Notes: generated from the sequence alone by a model not told the origin. 7,519 bases of DNA from CAYSXY01 sp964435165 (GCA_964435165.1 CAYSXY010000076.1:1-7519), one strand, 5' to 3'; counted from the stretch's first letter, positions 1 through 6,352 are shown. Program-made: numbers and translations.

Positions 1-152
1 AATGTATTTTCTCCCTGGTTAGTCATCTTTTAAGGACTGACTTTTATAAGGCTTCGCAATGTGTAAAGCAGCGCCATCATCAAACGATATTACGCTGAAT
101 CACACTATTCGTCAGTACAAGATATAAGCGACATGTGAAGCGCATATTTTGC

Positions 153-173
153 ACATTAGAATTATTCTAATGT
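153..173. promoter_or_regulatory. Palindromic Fur-family-like operator (7-1-7 dyad), possibly over a promoter
   Basis: Two perfect 10-base arms (ACATTAGAAT and ATTCTAATGT) flank a single central T at 163. The core, TTAGAAT-T-ATTCTAA (156-170), has the 7-1-7 layout typical of boxes bound by Fur, PerR and Irr proteins, and it resembles the alphaproteobacterial Irr motif. A possible + strand promoter surrounds it: TTGCAC at 149-154, 18 bases, then TATAGC at 173-178. The dyad would therefore lie between -35 and -10, a normal place for repressor binding. The symmetry is seen directly. The protein family is inferred from motif likeness only. The controlled gene could be the small membrane protein to the right or a divergent gene outside the window. 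Confidence 0.45.
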
Positions 174-336
174 ATAGCCCCCATTATCATTTATGCAAGC
201 TTTAATGTGGCCGCAAGATAAGTGGACTGACCGTATCGTCATCAAGCTGTCACACTCTGCCGCTAACTAAAGAAGCAACAAACTACTACCTTCTCGCGAC
301 TGGGTAGATGGTTTGCAAAAACAAATGGGTTAGTAT

Positions 337-341
337 GGAGG
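337..341 (+). promoter_or_regulatory. Ribosome binding site deciding the start at 353
   Basis: GGAGG lies 11 bases upstream of the ATG at 353. It overlaps the in-frame ATG at 335, which makes that codon and the one at 308 unlikely starts. Confidence 0.5.
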
Positions 342-352
342 TACTTACCAAC

Positions 353-631
353 ATGAACGATACTGAAAACCGTCGCACAGGGTACGGAGTGATCGCACTT
401 CTGATAGTGGGGTCTCTCATACTGTCCTACATGGACAGCACTGCCCTTTTCATTGTCAGCATCCCATTCAATATCTTTTTTGGGGTTGCTGGTGTTCTGT
501 TCGTCTGGTGGCTTTACGGCTACCCGCCGAACATGCCGCAAACGTGGATTGCCTGGTTAGAGGCTAACGTCTATGACCGGGTGTTCGATTTCCTTGGTAT
601 TCCGAGATCGAAAGACAATGACGATCAGTAG
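353..631 (+). CDS. Small two-helix inner-membrane protein, function unknown
   Basis: I do not recognise this 92-residue protein. A short polar N-terminus (MNDTENRRTGYG) precedes two hydrophobic segments at about residues 13-27 and 31-53. A soluble C-terminal part of about 40 residues follows. It holds an aromatic and proline-rich stretch (WWLYGYPP, then WIAWLEANVYDRVFDFLGI) and ends in a charged tail. Positively charged residues before the first helix suggest that both termini are cytoplasmic. The frame is open from an upstream ATG at 308, but I chose 353 because GGAGG at 337-341 lies 11 bases before it, whereas the start at 308 has no ribosome binding site. The gene is alone on this strand and converges with the efflux operon, so its neighbours give no clue to its role. 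That it is a real gene is supported by the ribosome binding site and the well-formed helices, but no family is known to me. Confidence 0.6.
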   Translation: MNDTENRRTGYGVIALLIVGSLILSYMDSTALFIVSIPFNIFFGVAGVLFVWWLYGYPPNMPQTWIAWLEANVYDRVFDFLGIPRSKDNDDQ

Positions 632-658
632 GTAAGTTCGGCAATTCGGCCATACTTA

Positions 659-703
659 GATGGGAGGGGCGTTGCCTTTCCCATCACCTTACGGTGCTTT
701 TTT
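659..703. terminator. Hairpin with T-tract between convergent genes, probable shared terminator
   Basis: An 11-base-pair stem with two G-T pairs forms between GATGGGAGGGG (659-669) and CCTTTCCCATC (675-685), around a five-base loop. It lies three bases beyond the permease stop codon and 27 bases beyond the stop of the small membrane protein gene. On the + strand a second four-pair hairpin (CACC at 685-688, GGTG at 693-696) shares its first base with the long stem and leads into six Ts (698-703). That gives a plausible terminator for the small gene, although the two hairpins compete slightly. On the minus strand the long stem is not followed by a T-run, so termination of the efflux operon here is less certain. 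Confidence 0.5.
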
Positions 704-3700
704 ACTGCCGATCGAGCGCAGCAGCACATAGAAAACCGGCGTGAAAACCAGTCCGAAAAAGGTGACGCCCACCATGCCGGAGAACACGGCAACTCCGATG
801 GCGGCGCGCATTTCTGCCCCTGCCCCATGGCCAATCACCAATGGCAGCACACCCATAATGAAGGCGAATGAGGTCATGAGAATTGGCCGCAATCTAAGGC
901 GGGATGCTTCAACCGCAGCCTTGACCGTCGAGTAGCCTTGATGCTCTAACTCGCGGGCAAATTCAACGATCAGAATAGCATTTTTACAGGCCAGCCCTGC
1001 AAGAACAAACAGGCTGATCTGAGTGAAAATATTGTTATCTCCCCCGCTGATGTAGACGCCAATAATCGCGGAGAGCATGCTCATTGGCACAATCAAAATC
1101 ACCGCTAAAGGTAAGGTCAGGCTTTCATATTGTGCAGCGAGCACGAGAAACACCAAAAAGAGACAGAGCGGGAAGATATAAATGGCGGTGTTGCCTGCTA
1201 AAATTTGCTGATAGGTCAGTTCCGTCCATTCAAAGCTCATGCCTTGTGGTAAGGTCTCTTCTAAAATGCGCGTGATTGCCTGTTGTGCCTGACCAGACGA
1301 ATAACCGGGGGCAGAATTGCCGTTTATGTCGGCTGAGCGGAAGGCATTATAGCGCATGGCGGTTTCCGGGCCAAATGTCTCTTCCACTTCCATCACTGCT
1401 CCCAGCGGCACCATGGCGCCATCACTGTTGCGCGTTTGCAGTCGCAGAATATCCTGAGGGGTTGAGCGGAAGGGTTTGTCTGCTTGCGCTACTACTTGAT
1501 AGGTGCGGCTAAACTGATTGAAATCATTGATATAAAGAGACCCCAGGTAAATCTGCATGGTGCGGAAGATATCTTCTACACTCAAGCCCAGTTGCTGGGC
1601 TTTGGTGCGATCAAGGTCAGCAAAGAGTTGCGGCACATTGACATTGTAGCTGGAATAAATGCCGGTCAGTGCCGGGTCGCCATAGGCTTTGCCGGTCACA
1701 TCTTTCACCACATCATCCAGTGCTTTATAGCCTAAATCTGTGCGGTCCTGAATTTGCAGCTTGAAGCCCCCGGTGGTGCCGAGCCCGCGCACGGGCGGTG
1801 GCGGGAAAATAGCAATAAAGGCTTCATCAATCTGGTTATATTCCTGTTGCAACCGCCCGGCGATGGCACCGGCGCTAAGCGAGGCATCGGTGCGTTTGTC
1901 AAAATCATCCAGCGTCACAAACACAATACCCGCACTGGCGGAATTGACAAATCCGTTGATGGAAAGCCCTGGAAACTGGACGGCACTCACCACCCCTTCC
2001 TGCTTTTGGGCAATCTCTCCCATGCGGCGCATTACTTCTTCGGTGCGCTCCAATGTTGCTCCCGGTGGCAGTTGGGCGAAGCTAATGAGATATTGCTTAT
2101 CCTGCGCAGGCACGAAGCCGGGTGGCACCAGTTGAAAGCTGAAGGCTGTTATCACCAGGAGGATGGCATAAACACCCATCATCCGGCCTTTGCGTGCGAT
2201 GAAAAAGCCGGTGCGATCGGCATATGCTTCTCGGCGGTTTCGGAAAAGCCGGTTAAAGCGTGTGAAAAACCAGCCAAACAGGTGATTGATCCCCCGTGTG
2301 AGCCTATCTGGCGGCGCATCCTGCGGGCGCAACAACAAGGCAGAGAGTGCCGGGCTTAGCGTGAGCGAATTGAGCGTGGAGATGAAGGTAGCAATGACAA
2401 TTGTCAGGGCAAATTGCTTATAGAACATACCAGTGAGACCACTGATGAATGCGATGGGAATAAACACGCTGGCCACCACAAGCGACGTGGCAATAATGGG
2501 CCCTGTGACTTCACGCATGGCGATAACGGTGGCGTCATACGGCGTTTTACCCTCGCGAATATTGCGCTCGACATTTTCCACCACAACGATGGCATCATCA
2601 ACGACGATGCCAATGGCAAGAATCAACCCAAACAAGGTAAGCACGTTGATCGAAAAACCCATCACCAGCATGAAGGCAAAGGTGCCGACAATCGACACCG
2701 GCACGGCAAGCAATGGGATGATGGAGGCGCGCCAGGTTTGTAAAAAGACGACCACCACCAACACCACCAGTGCCACGGCTTCCAGCAGGGTAGTAATGAC
2801 CGCCTTGATAGAGCCGCGCACAAAGATGGTGGGGTCATAGACAATGGAATAATCGACTCCTTCCGGAAAGTTCTTTTTTAATTCTTCCATCGTGGCGCGC
2901 ACACTGGCGGAGATATCCAGTGCATTGGCATCTGAGGAGGCAAAAATGGGAATGGCGACTGCAGGCTCGTTATTCAGCAAAGAGCGTAGCGCATAGGTTT
3001 GCGCGCCTAACTCAATGCGGGCGACATCTTTCAGCCGCGTGACGATACCTTCAGGGCTGCGTTTGATGATAATATTTTCAAACTCTTCCGGTGTTTCCAA
3101 CCTGCCCTGTGCATTGACCGGCAGTTGCAGTTCAATGGTGTCATCATAGGGCGGCCCGCCAATCACACCCGCTGCCACCTGAATGTTTTGCGAGCGTATC
3201 GCTTCCACGACTTCCATCGCGGTCATATCACGCTCGGCCACGCGTTGCGGGTTCAACCAGATACGCATGGCATAATCGCCGGAGCCAAACAGTCGGACAT
3301 CACCAATGCCCTGAATTTTTGCGAGTTGATCTTTTACATTCAACGTACCGTAATTACGTAGATACAGCATGTCATAGCGATTATTGGGCGAGCGCAAATG
3401 CACGACCATGGTGAGGTCTGGCGAGCTTTTAGTCACCGTTACACCCATTTGCCGCGTGACATCCGGCAGGCGCGGCAAGGCTTGTGACACAAGATTCTGC
3501 ACCTGTTGCTGGGCGAGGTCCGGGTCGGTGCCGATGGCAAAGGTGACAGTCAGTGACAATCTGCCATCCGCTGATGCCAGCGAGTTCATATAGAGCATGT
3601 TCTCAACGCCGTTGATTTGCTCTTCTAAGGGGGTGGCAACGGTTTGGGCAATGGTTGCAGGGTTAGCTCCCGGGAACATGGCGGTGACGTTGACCGATGG

Positions 3701-3826
3701 CGGCGAGACTTCCGGATATTCCGCAATGGGGAGCTGAAACATGGCGATCAGCCCTGCGATGAAAATCACGAGTGACAGAACGCCTGAGAAAATCGGGCGT
3801 TTGACAAAATAGTGCGAAAATTCCAC
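689..3826 (-). CDS. RND multidrug efflux permease, HAE1 family, MexF-like
   Basis: This is the inner-membrane proton-antiport subunit of a tripartite efflux pump (AcrB/MexB class). It moves hydrophobic and amphiphilic compounds from the periplasm and membrane to an outer-membrane channel. At 1045 residues it has the usual family length and is intact. The first transmembrane helix follows FVKRPIF (residues 7-13). Helices cluster at about 342-492 and 878-1032, with large periplasmic domains between. The proton-relay residues are present: Asp410 and Asp411 in GIVVDDAIVVVENV, Lys948 in LACKNAILIVEFA, and Arg980 in RLRPILMTS. Long stretches such as VPAQDKQYLISFAQLP, FPPPPVRGLGT and MQIYLGSLYINDFN match my memory of Pseudomonas MexF and Klebsiella OqxB more closely than AcrB. 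The start is GTG, the only suitable codon, eight bases after the adaptor stop, which suggests translational coupling. Chloramphenicol and quinolone export, known for MexF, is only a guess for this pump. Confidence 0.96.
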   Translation of the reverse strand: MEFSHYFVKRPIFSGVLSLVIFIAGLIAMFQLPIAEYPEVSPPSVNVTAMFPGANPATIAQTVATPLEEQINGVENMLYMNSLASADGRLSLTVTFAIGTDPDLAQQQVQNLVSQALPRLPDVTRQMGVTVTKSSPDLTMVVHLRSPNNRYDMLYLRNYGTLNVKDQLAKIQGIGDVRLFGSGDYAMRIWLNPQRVAERDMTAMEVVEAIRSQNIQVAAGVIGGPPYDDTIELQLPVNAQGRLETPEEFENIIIKRSPEGIVTRLKDVARIELGAQTYALRSLLNNEPAVAIPIFASSDANALDISASVRATMEELKKNFPEGVDYSIVYDPTIFVRGSIKAVITTLLEAVALVVLVVVVFLQTWRASIIPLLAVPVSIVGTFAFMLVMGFSINVLTLFGLILAIGIVVDDAIVVVENVERNIREGKTPYDATVIAMREVTGPIIATSLVVASVFIPIAFISGLTGMFYKQFALTIVIATFISTLNSLTLSPALSALLLRPQDAPPDRLTRGINHLFGWFFTRFNRLFRNRREAYADRTGFFIARKGRMMGVYAILLVITAFSFQLVPPGFVPAQDKQYLISFAQLPPGATLERTEEVMRRMGEIAQKQEGVVSAVQFPGLSINGFVNSASAGIVFVTLDDFDKRTDASLSAGAIAGRLQQEYNQIDEAFIAIFPPPPVRGLGTTGGFKLQIQDRTDLGYKALDDVVKDVTGKAYGDPALTGIYSSYNVNVPQLFADLDRTKAQQLGLSVEDIFRTMQIYLGSLYINDFNQFSRTYQVVAQADKPFRSTPQDILRLQTRNSDGAMVPLGAVMEVEETFGPETAMRYNAFRSADINGNSAPGYSSGQAQQAITRILEETLPQGMSFEWTELTYQQILAGNTAIYIFPLCLFLVFLVLAAQYESLTLPLAVILIVPMSMLSAIIGVYISGGDNNIFTQISLFVLAGLACKNAILIVEFARELEHQGYSTVKAAVEASRLRLRPILMTSFAFIMGVLPLVIGHGAGAEMRAAIGVAVFSGMVGVTFFGLVFTPVFYVLLRSIGSKKAP

Positions 3827-3834
3827 GTATGAGC

Positions 3835-5154
3835 CTAATGTTTTTCCAGGTGAGTGAGAATATCCGCATCATCCAGTGATTCGACGGTCTCTGAATGCTG
3901 TGTCTCTTCGGCTGATGGTTGCTGAGGCGAGAGTTGAGTGACTTCCGCTACATCTTGTGATGTTCCGATGGCTGTGGTAACAGGCATGTCCGACGCAAGC
4001 TGTTGAGGTTCAGTGATTTGCGGGTCTATCACCATTCCTGGGCGGATGCGCGCCGTACCCTTGTTGATCACGCGTTCACCTTCTGAGAGGCCGGAAAGAA
4101 TGACGCGCTGCCCTTGCACGCTCTCACCTATTTTGACTTCGCGATAAGTGGCGGCATTTTGCTCATCTAATACATAGACAAATTTACGGTCCTGATCGGT
4201 GCCGATGGCACGTTCAGACAGCAGGATTTTCTCATCATTTCCAGCCGTGCTGATGCGCACCGTCACGGCCATGCCGGGCAGCATCCGCCCATCACTGTTG
4301 CTGAACAAGGCACGTGCTCTCACTGTGCCACTGGCAGGGTCAATCTGGTTGTCAAACGCATAAATCACCCCTTCATAGCCGGATTCCTGCGAAGGTATGG
4401 CAATTTGTACGGGAATCTGTGTCTCCACTGCATTGCTTGGCAGTGACAGGTAGGTTTGCTCATCCAATTCAAAATTAGCATAGATGTCTTTGTCAGAGAC
4501 AATGGTGGTGAGCGTGGGGGCATTTTGGCCGGCTTCCGCCAGGTTACCCTTGGTGATTTCTGCGCGGCTGACGCGCCCGTCAAACGGGGCTTTGACATAG
4601 GCATAATCCAAATCAATCTCTGCCTGTGTCAAGGCAGCTTCGGCTGTTTGCACGGCACTTTCTGCCAATTTTAGCGCGTTGAAGCGTTCGTCGTAGATAC
4701 GCTGCGAGATTGCTTCGGTTTTGATGAGTTCTTTGGCTCGGTGATATTCCTTGCGGCTGAGTGATAGTTGGTTCTTTGCGGCTTTCAGCGCTGCCTGTGC
4801 CTGTTGGTGCGTGGCTTCAAATGGCCGTGGGTCGATTACCATCAGCACATCGCCTTCCCTCACCTGCTGCCCATCGCGAAAGCGAATATCCGTAATGCGC
4901 CCTGTCACTTGTGGGCGGATGACAGCAGCATTCACCGCCTCAAGGCGGCCGGAATATTCTTTCCAGATTTGCGCCGGGCGCGGCTCAATGACCACCACCT
5001 CTGCTGGCATGGCGGGTGGGGTTTGTGTCTGCTCATCGCTCGCCGTGTCACCGGATGCGGTGAGTGCATAAAACATACCACCTGCCAGTATGCATAATGC
5101 CAGCAGGCTGAGCATGGGGGCTTGGTGATAACGGGCTTTGATGGAGGCGATCAT
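3835..5154 (-). CDS. Efflux RND periplasmic adaptor (membrane fusion protein, AcrA/MexE type)
   Basis: This adaptor would bridge the permease and an outer-membrane channel in the periplasm. Of its 439 residues, about 15-33 form an N-terminal membrane anchor. The single Cys21 there is not in a lipobox (preceded by LAL), so it is probably anchored by the helix and not lipidated. The domains follow the family order: first half-lipoyl (about 76-112, PQVTGRITDIRFRDGQQV), alpha-helical hairpin (about 113-185, with the AISQRIYDERFNAL turn), second half-lipoyl (about 186-217, VKAPFDGRVSRAEITKGNL), beta-barrel (about 222-302, with DPASGTVRARALF), then the membrane-proximal domain to about 380. An extra tail of about 60 acidic, Gln- and Thr-rich residues follows. 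The gene is 105 bases downstream of the regulator and directly precedes the permease. Its ribosome binding site is weak (AAAGAAAG). An operator-like sequence lies 36-51 bases upstream. The class assignment is firm; substrate and partner channel are unknown. Confidence 0.95.
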   Translation of the reverse strand: MIASIKARYHQAPMLSLLALCILAGGMFYALTASGDTASDEQTQTPPAMPAEVVVIEPRPAQIWKEYSGRLEAVNAAVIRPQVTGRITDIRFRDGQQVREGDVLMVIDPRPFEATHQQAQAALKAAKNQLSLSRKEYHRAKELIKTEAISQRIYDERFNALKLAESAVQTAEAALTQAEIDLDYAYVKAPFDGRVSRAEITKGNLAEAGQNAPTLTTIVSDKDIYANFELDEQTYLSLPSNAVETQIPVQIAIPSQESGYEGVIYAFDNQIDPASGTVRARALFSNSDGRMLPGMAVTVRISTAGNDEKILLSERAIGTDQDRKFVYVLDEQNAATYREVKIGESVQGQRVILSGLSEGERVINKGTARIRPGMVIDPQITEPQQLASDMPVTTAIGTSQDVAEVTQLSPQQPSAEETQHSETVESLDDADILTHLEKH

Positions 5155-5189
5155 GGTTTGGTGCTTTCTTTGTTGCGGCTGCTCAATAA

Positions 5190-5205
5190 TTGACTGGTTG
5201 GTCTA
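5190..5205. promoter_or_regulatory. Operator-like sequence upstream of the efflux genes, TetR-family type
   Basis: The + strand reads TTGACTGGTTGGTCTA. It is an imperfect inverted repeat (GAC, six bases, GTC) and matches the sequence at 5946-5961 in front of the regulator gene at 14 of 16 positions. It lies in the 105-base gap between regulator and adaptor, 36-51 bases before the adaptor start, where a repressor could block transcription. The reverse strand (TAGACC...) resembles GACC/GGTC-centred sites of LmrA/NemR-type TetR proteins. TTGGTTA also occurs twice further upstream, at 5224-5230 and 5245-5251, perhaps as degenerate half-sites. I found no clear -35/-10 pair for the adaptor gene in this gap. 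Confidence 0.6.
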
Positions 5206-5259
5206 TTTGCTGGCTGACTCTTATTGGTTAGTTACATCTATATGTTGGTTATATAAGGC

Positions 5260-5895
5260 TTACACTATTTCAGGCTGGCTTAAGGCGGTGGGCGCATCCA
5301 CGCCCAACATGCGGAACAATCCGTCTTGCAGGTGCAATTTCAAAAATTGCGTACTGTTTTGAATACGCGCCATCATTAACTGTCCCAGCACGTAGGCATA
5401 CAGCTCTTCGGCTTTTGCTTCAATATCTGTTTCTGGCGGAATCAGCCCATGGCTGACCATATCACGCAGCGCATTCTCATAATACGCCAAATGACGTTTA
5501 CAAATGCTGTCGATTTTCTCGCGGATTGTCTCGTCCAGTGCCGCCAGTTCTGAGCCTAACGTCGCAAAGGGGCAGCCGCACACATGGCCATATTGCTCGC
5601 GCGTGGCTTCCTGCTTGGTATAAATATGCTCGGCGAGTAAGGTAAAGCGCTCTAGTGGTGGCCGTCCGGGCGAGAAAATATCGTTCAATTCCGGCGTAAT
5701 CGCTTCATAACAGGCATCCATCGCCCCCAGGGCTAAATCGGCCTTGCTGGGAAAAAAGTGATAAAAACTGCCCTTTTTCACGCCTGCCTTGGTGCAAATC
5801 TCATCGACGCTGACCGACCCATAGCTGTTGAGCCAGATCAGTTCCGTCGCCGTGGCGATGAGTCGTTCCTTCGTGTCGCTGCCTTGTCTGCCCAT
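5260..5895 (-). CDS. TetR/AcrR-family transcriptional repressor, probable regulator of the efflux operon
   Basis: This 211-residue protein has the usual TetR length. The N-terminal helix-turn-helix spans about residues 27-51 (SVSVDEICTKAGVKKGSFYHFFPSK), a textbook TetR signature. The C-terminal ligand domain holds GHVCGCPFATLGSELA, with Cys106 and Cys108. The second cysteine lines up with the GC of Escherichia coli NemR, whose Cys106 senses reactive chlorine and electrophiles. The frame is open to an ATG at 6006 (248 residues), with another ATG at 5937. I chose 5895 because the operator-like repeat and a good promoter (TTGACC 5961-5956, 17 bases, TATGGT 5938-5933) would otherwise fall inside the coding region, and the -10 overlaps the ATG at 5937. 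The ribosome binding site is weak (AAGAG, 14 bases before). The gene is co-directional with the pump genes. Matching operators before both suggest that it represses itself and the pump. Confidence 0.88.
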   Translation of the reverse strand: MGRQGSDTKERLIATATELIWLNSYGSVSVDEICTKAGVKKGSFYHFFPSKADLALGAMDACYEAITPELNDIFSPGRPPLERFTLLAEHIYTKQEATREQYGHVCGCPFATLGSELAALDETIREKIDSICKRHLAYYENALRDMVSHGLIPPETDIEAKAEELYAYVLGQLMMARIQNSTQFLKLHLQDGLFRMLGVDAPTALSQPEIV

Positions 5896-5932
5896 TGTTG
5901 CAATACATTCTCTTGGTATCTTTATTTCTGTA

Positions 5933-5961
5933 ACCATAACACTAGTTGACTGTTTGGTCAA
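5933..5961 (-). promoter_or_regulatory. Promoter with overlapping operator of the TetR-family regulator gene
   Basis: On the minus strand TTGACC (5961-5956) and TATGGT (5938-5933) are 17 bases apart, a good sigma-70-type pair that would give a leader of about 30 bases before the start at 5895. The -35 and the adjoining spacer coincide with the 16-base imperfect palindrome TTGACTGTTTGGTCAA (5946-5961, + strand), the partner of the site at 5190-5205. Occupation by the regulator would block RNA polymerase, which fits autorepression. The eight bases TGTTTGGT in this site recur exactly 20 bases further upstream, at 5971-5978. Confidence 0.6.
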
Positions 5962-6009
5962 GTTGTGGGGTGTTTGGTGTGCGGCATGAGGGAATAGAGA
6001 GAGCATTCA

Positions 6010-6038
6010 TTGCACAATATTATAACATATGTTATAAT
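6010..6038 (+). promoter_or_regulatory. Toxin-antitoxin promoter with a perfect 20-bp palindromic operator
   Basis: TTGCAC (6010-6015), a 17-base spacer and TATAAT (6033-6038) form a promoter with a perfect -10. Positions 6019-6038 are a perfect 20-base palindrome (arms ATTATAACAT and ATGTTATAAT) that covers most of the spacer and the whole -10. Antitoxins of the AbrB/MazE type commonly bind such palindromes and repress their own operon, often with the toxin as co-repressor. A strong ribosome binding site (AAGGAG, 6052-6057) follows, seven bases before the antitoxin start. Confidence 0.7.
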
Positions 6039-6064
6039 TAAAGCGGTAACGAAGGAGTATTGCT

Positions 6065-6252
6065 ATGACAGAATTGAAAGTCACCACCGTGGGCAATTCC
6101 GCAGGCATCGTGCTGTCCAAGGAGCTGCTGTCTAAACTGCGTGTTGGTAAGGGCGATACGCTTTATGCGGTTGAAACGCCCTCAGGCATTGAGCTAACGC
6201 CCTATAACCCGGCCTTTGCCGAGCAGATGGAACTGGCCGAAGAGATTATGCG
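6065..6252 (+). CDS. AbrB/MazE-like antitoxin of a type II toxin-antitoxin module (3' end lost in gap)
   Basis: The 62 complete residues visible form a SpoVT/AbrB-type swapped-hairpin DNA-binding domain: LKVTTVGNSAGIVLSKELL, then LRVGKGDTLYAVETPSGIELTPY at about residues 4-47. The start of a toxin-binding helical tail (PAFAEQMELAEEIM) follows, and the incomplete codon CGN at the gap edge must be Arg. Family members paired with Doc toxins are usually about 75-85 residues, so perhaps 15-20 residues and the stop codon lie within the run of Ns. The start is well supported by AAGGAG seven bases upstream. The protein would neutralise the downstream Doc-like toxin and repress the operon through the palindrome at 6019-6038. 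The gene is divergent from the efflux regulator, with 169 bases between the two starts. Confidence 0.9.
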
Positions 6253-6352
6253 NNNNNNNNNNNNNNNNNNNNNNNNNNNNNNNNNNNNNNNNNNNNNNNN
6301 NNNNNNNNNNNNNNNNNNNNNNNNNNNNNNNNNNNNNNNNNNNNNNNNNNNN
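6253..6352. other. Assembly gap of exactly 100 Ns
   Basis: The run is exactly 100 bases, the conventional placeholder for a gap of unknown size. It falls between the antitoxin and toxin coding regions. A normal antitoxin tail plus a normal Doc N-terminus would need about 70-110 bases, so the true distance may be close to this, but it cannot be read from the sequence. Confidence 0.97.

Larger units (their letters stand above)
1..352. other. Non-coding left-end region upstream of the small membrane protein gene
   Basis: I see no convincing protein gene here on either strand. The stretch is AT-rich and contains one clear structure, the dyad at 153-173, which is listed separately. A weak hairpin, GTTAGTC (18-24) with GACTGAC (35-41), is followed by four Ts. 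It could be the end of a gene lying to the left of the window, but its stem is short and poor in GC. About 180 bases separate the dyad from the start of the next + strand gene. They may be a long leader or an unrelated spacer. No tRNA or recognisable riboswitch was found by eye. Confidence 0.5.

Noticed and set aside
18..45. Hairpin GTTAGTC/GACTGAC followed by four Ts as a terminator of an upstream gene
   Set aside because: The seven-pair stem includes a G-T pair and is AT-rich, the loop is 10 bases and the T-run is short. No upstream gene is visible to terminate.
171..206. Short reading frame of 11 codons (MYSPHYHLCKL) after the dyad as a leader peptide
   Set aside because: It has no ribosome binding site, and its start overlaps the predicted -10 and the operator arm.
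1754..2359. Long + strand open frame of about 200 codons inside the permease gene
   Set aside because: It is the complementary shadow of the permease coding sequence, has no ribosome binding site, and its translation is low in recognisable structure.
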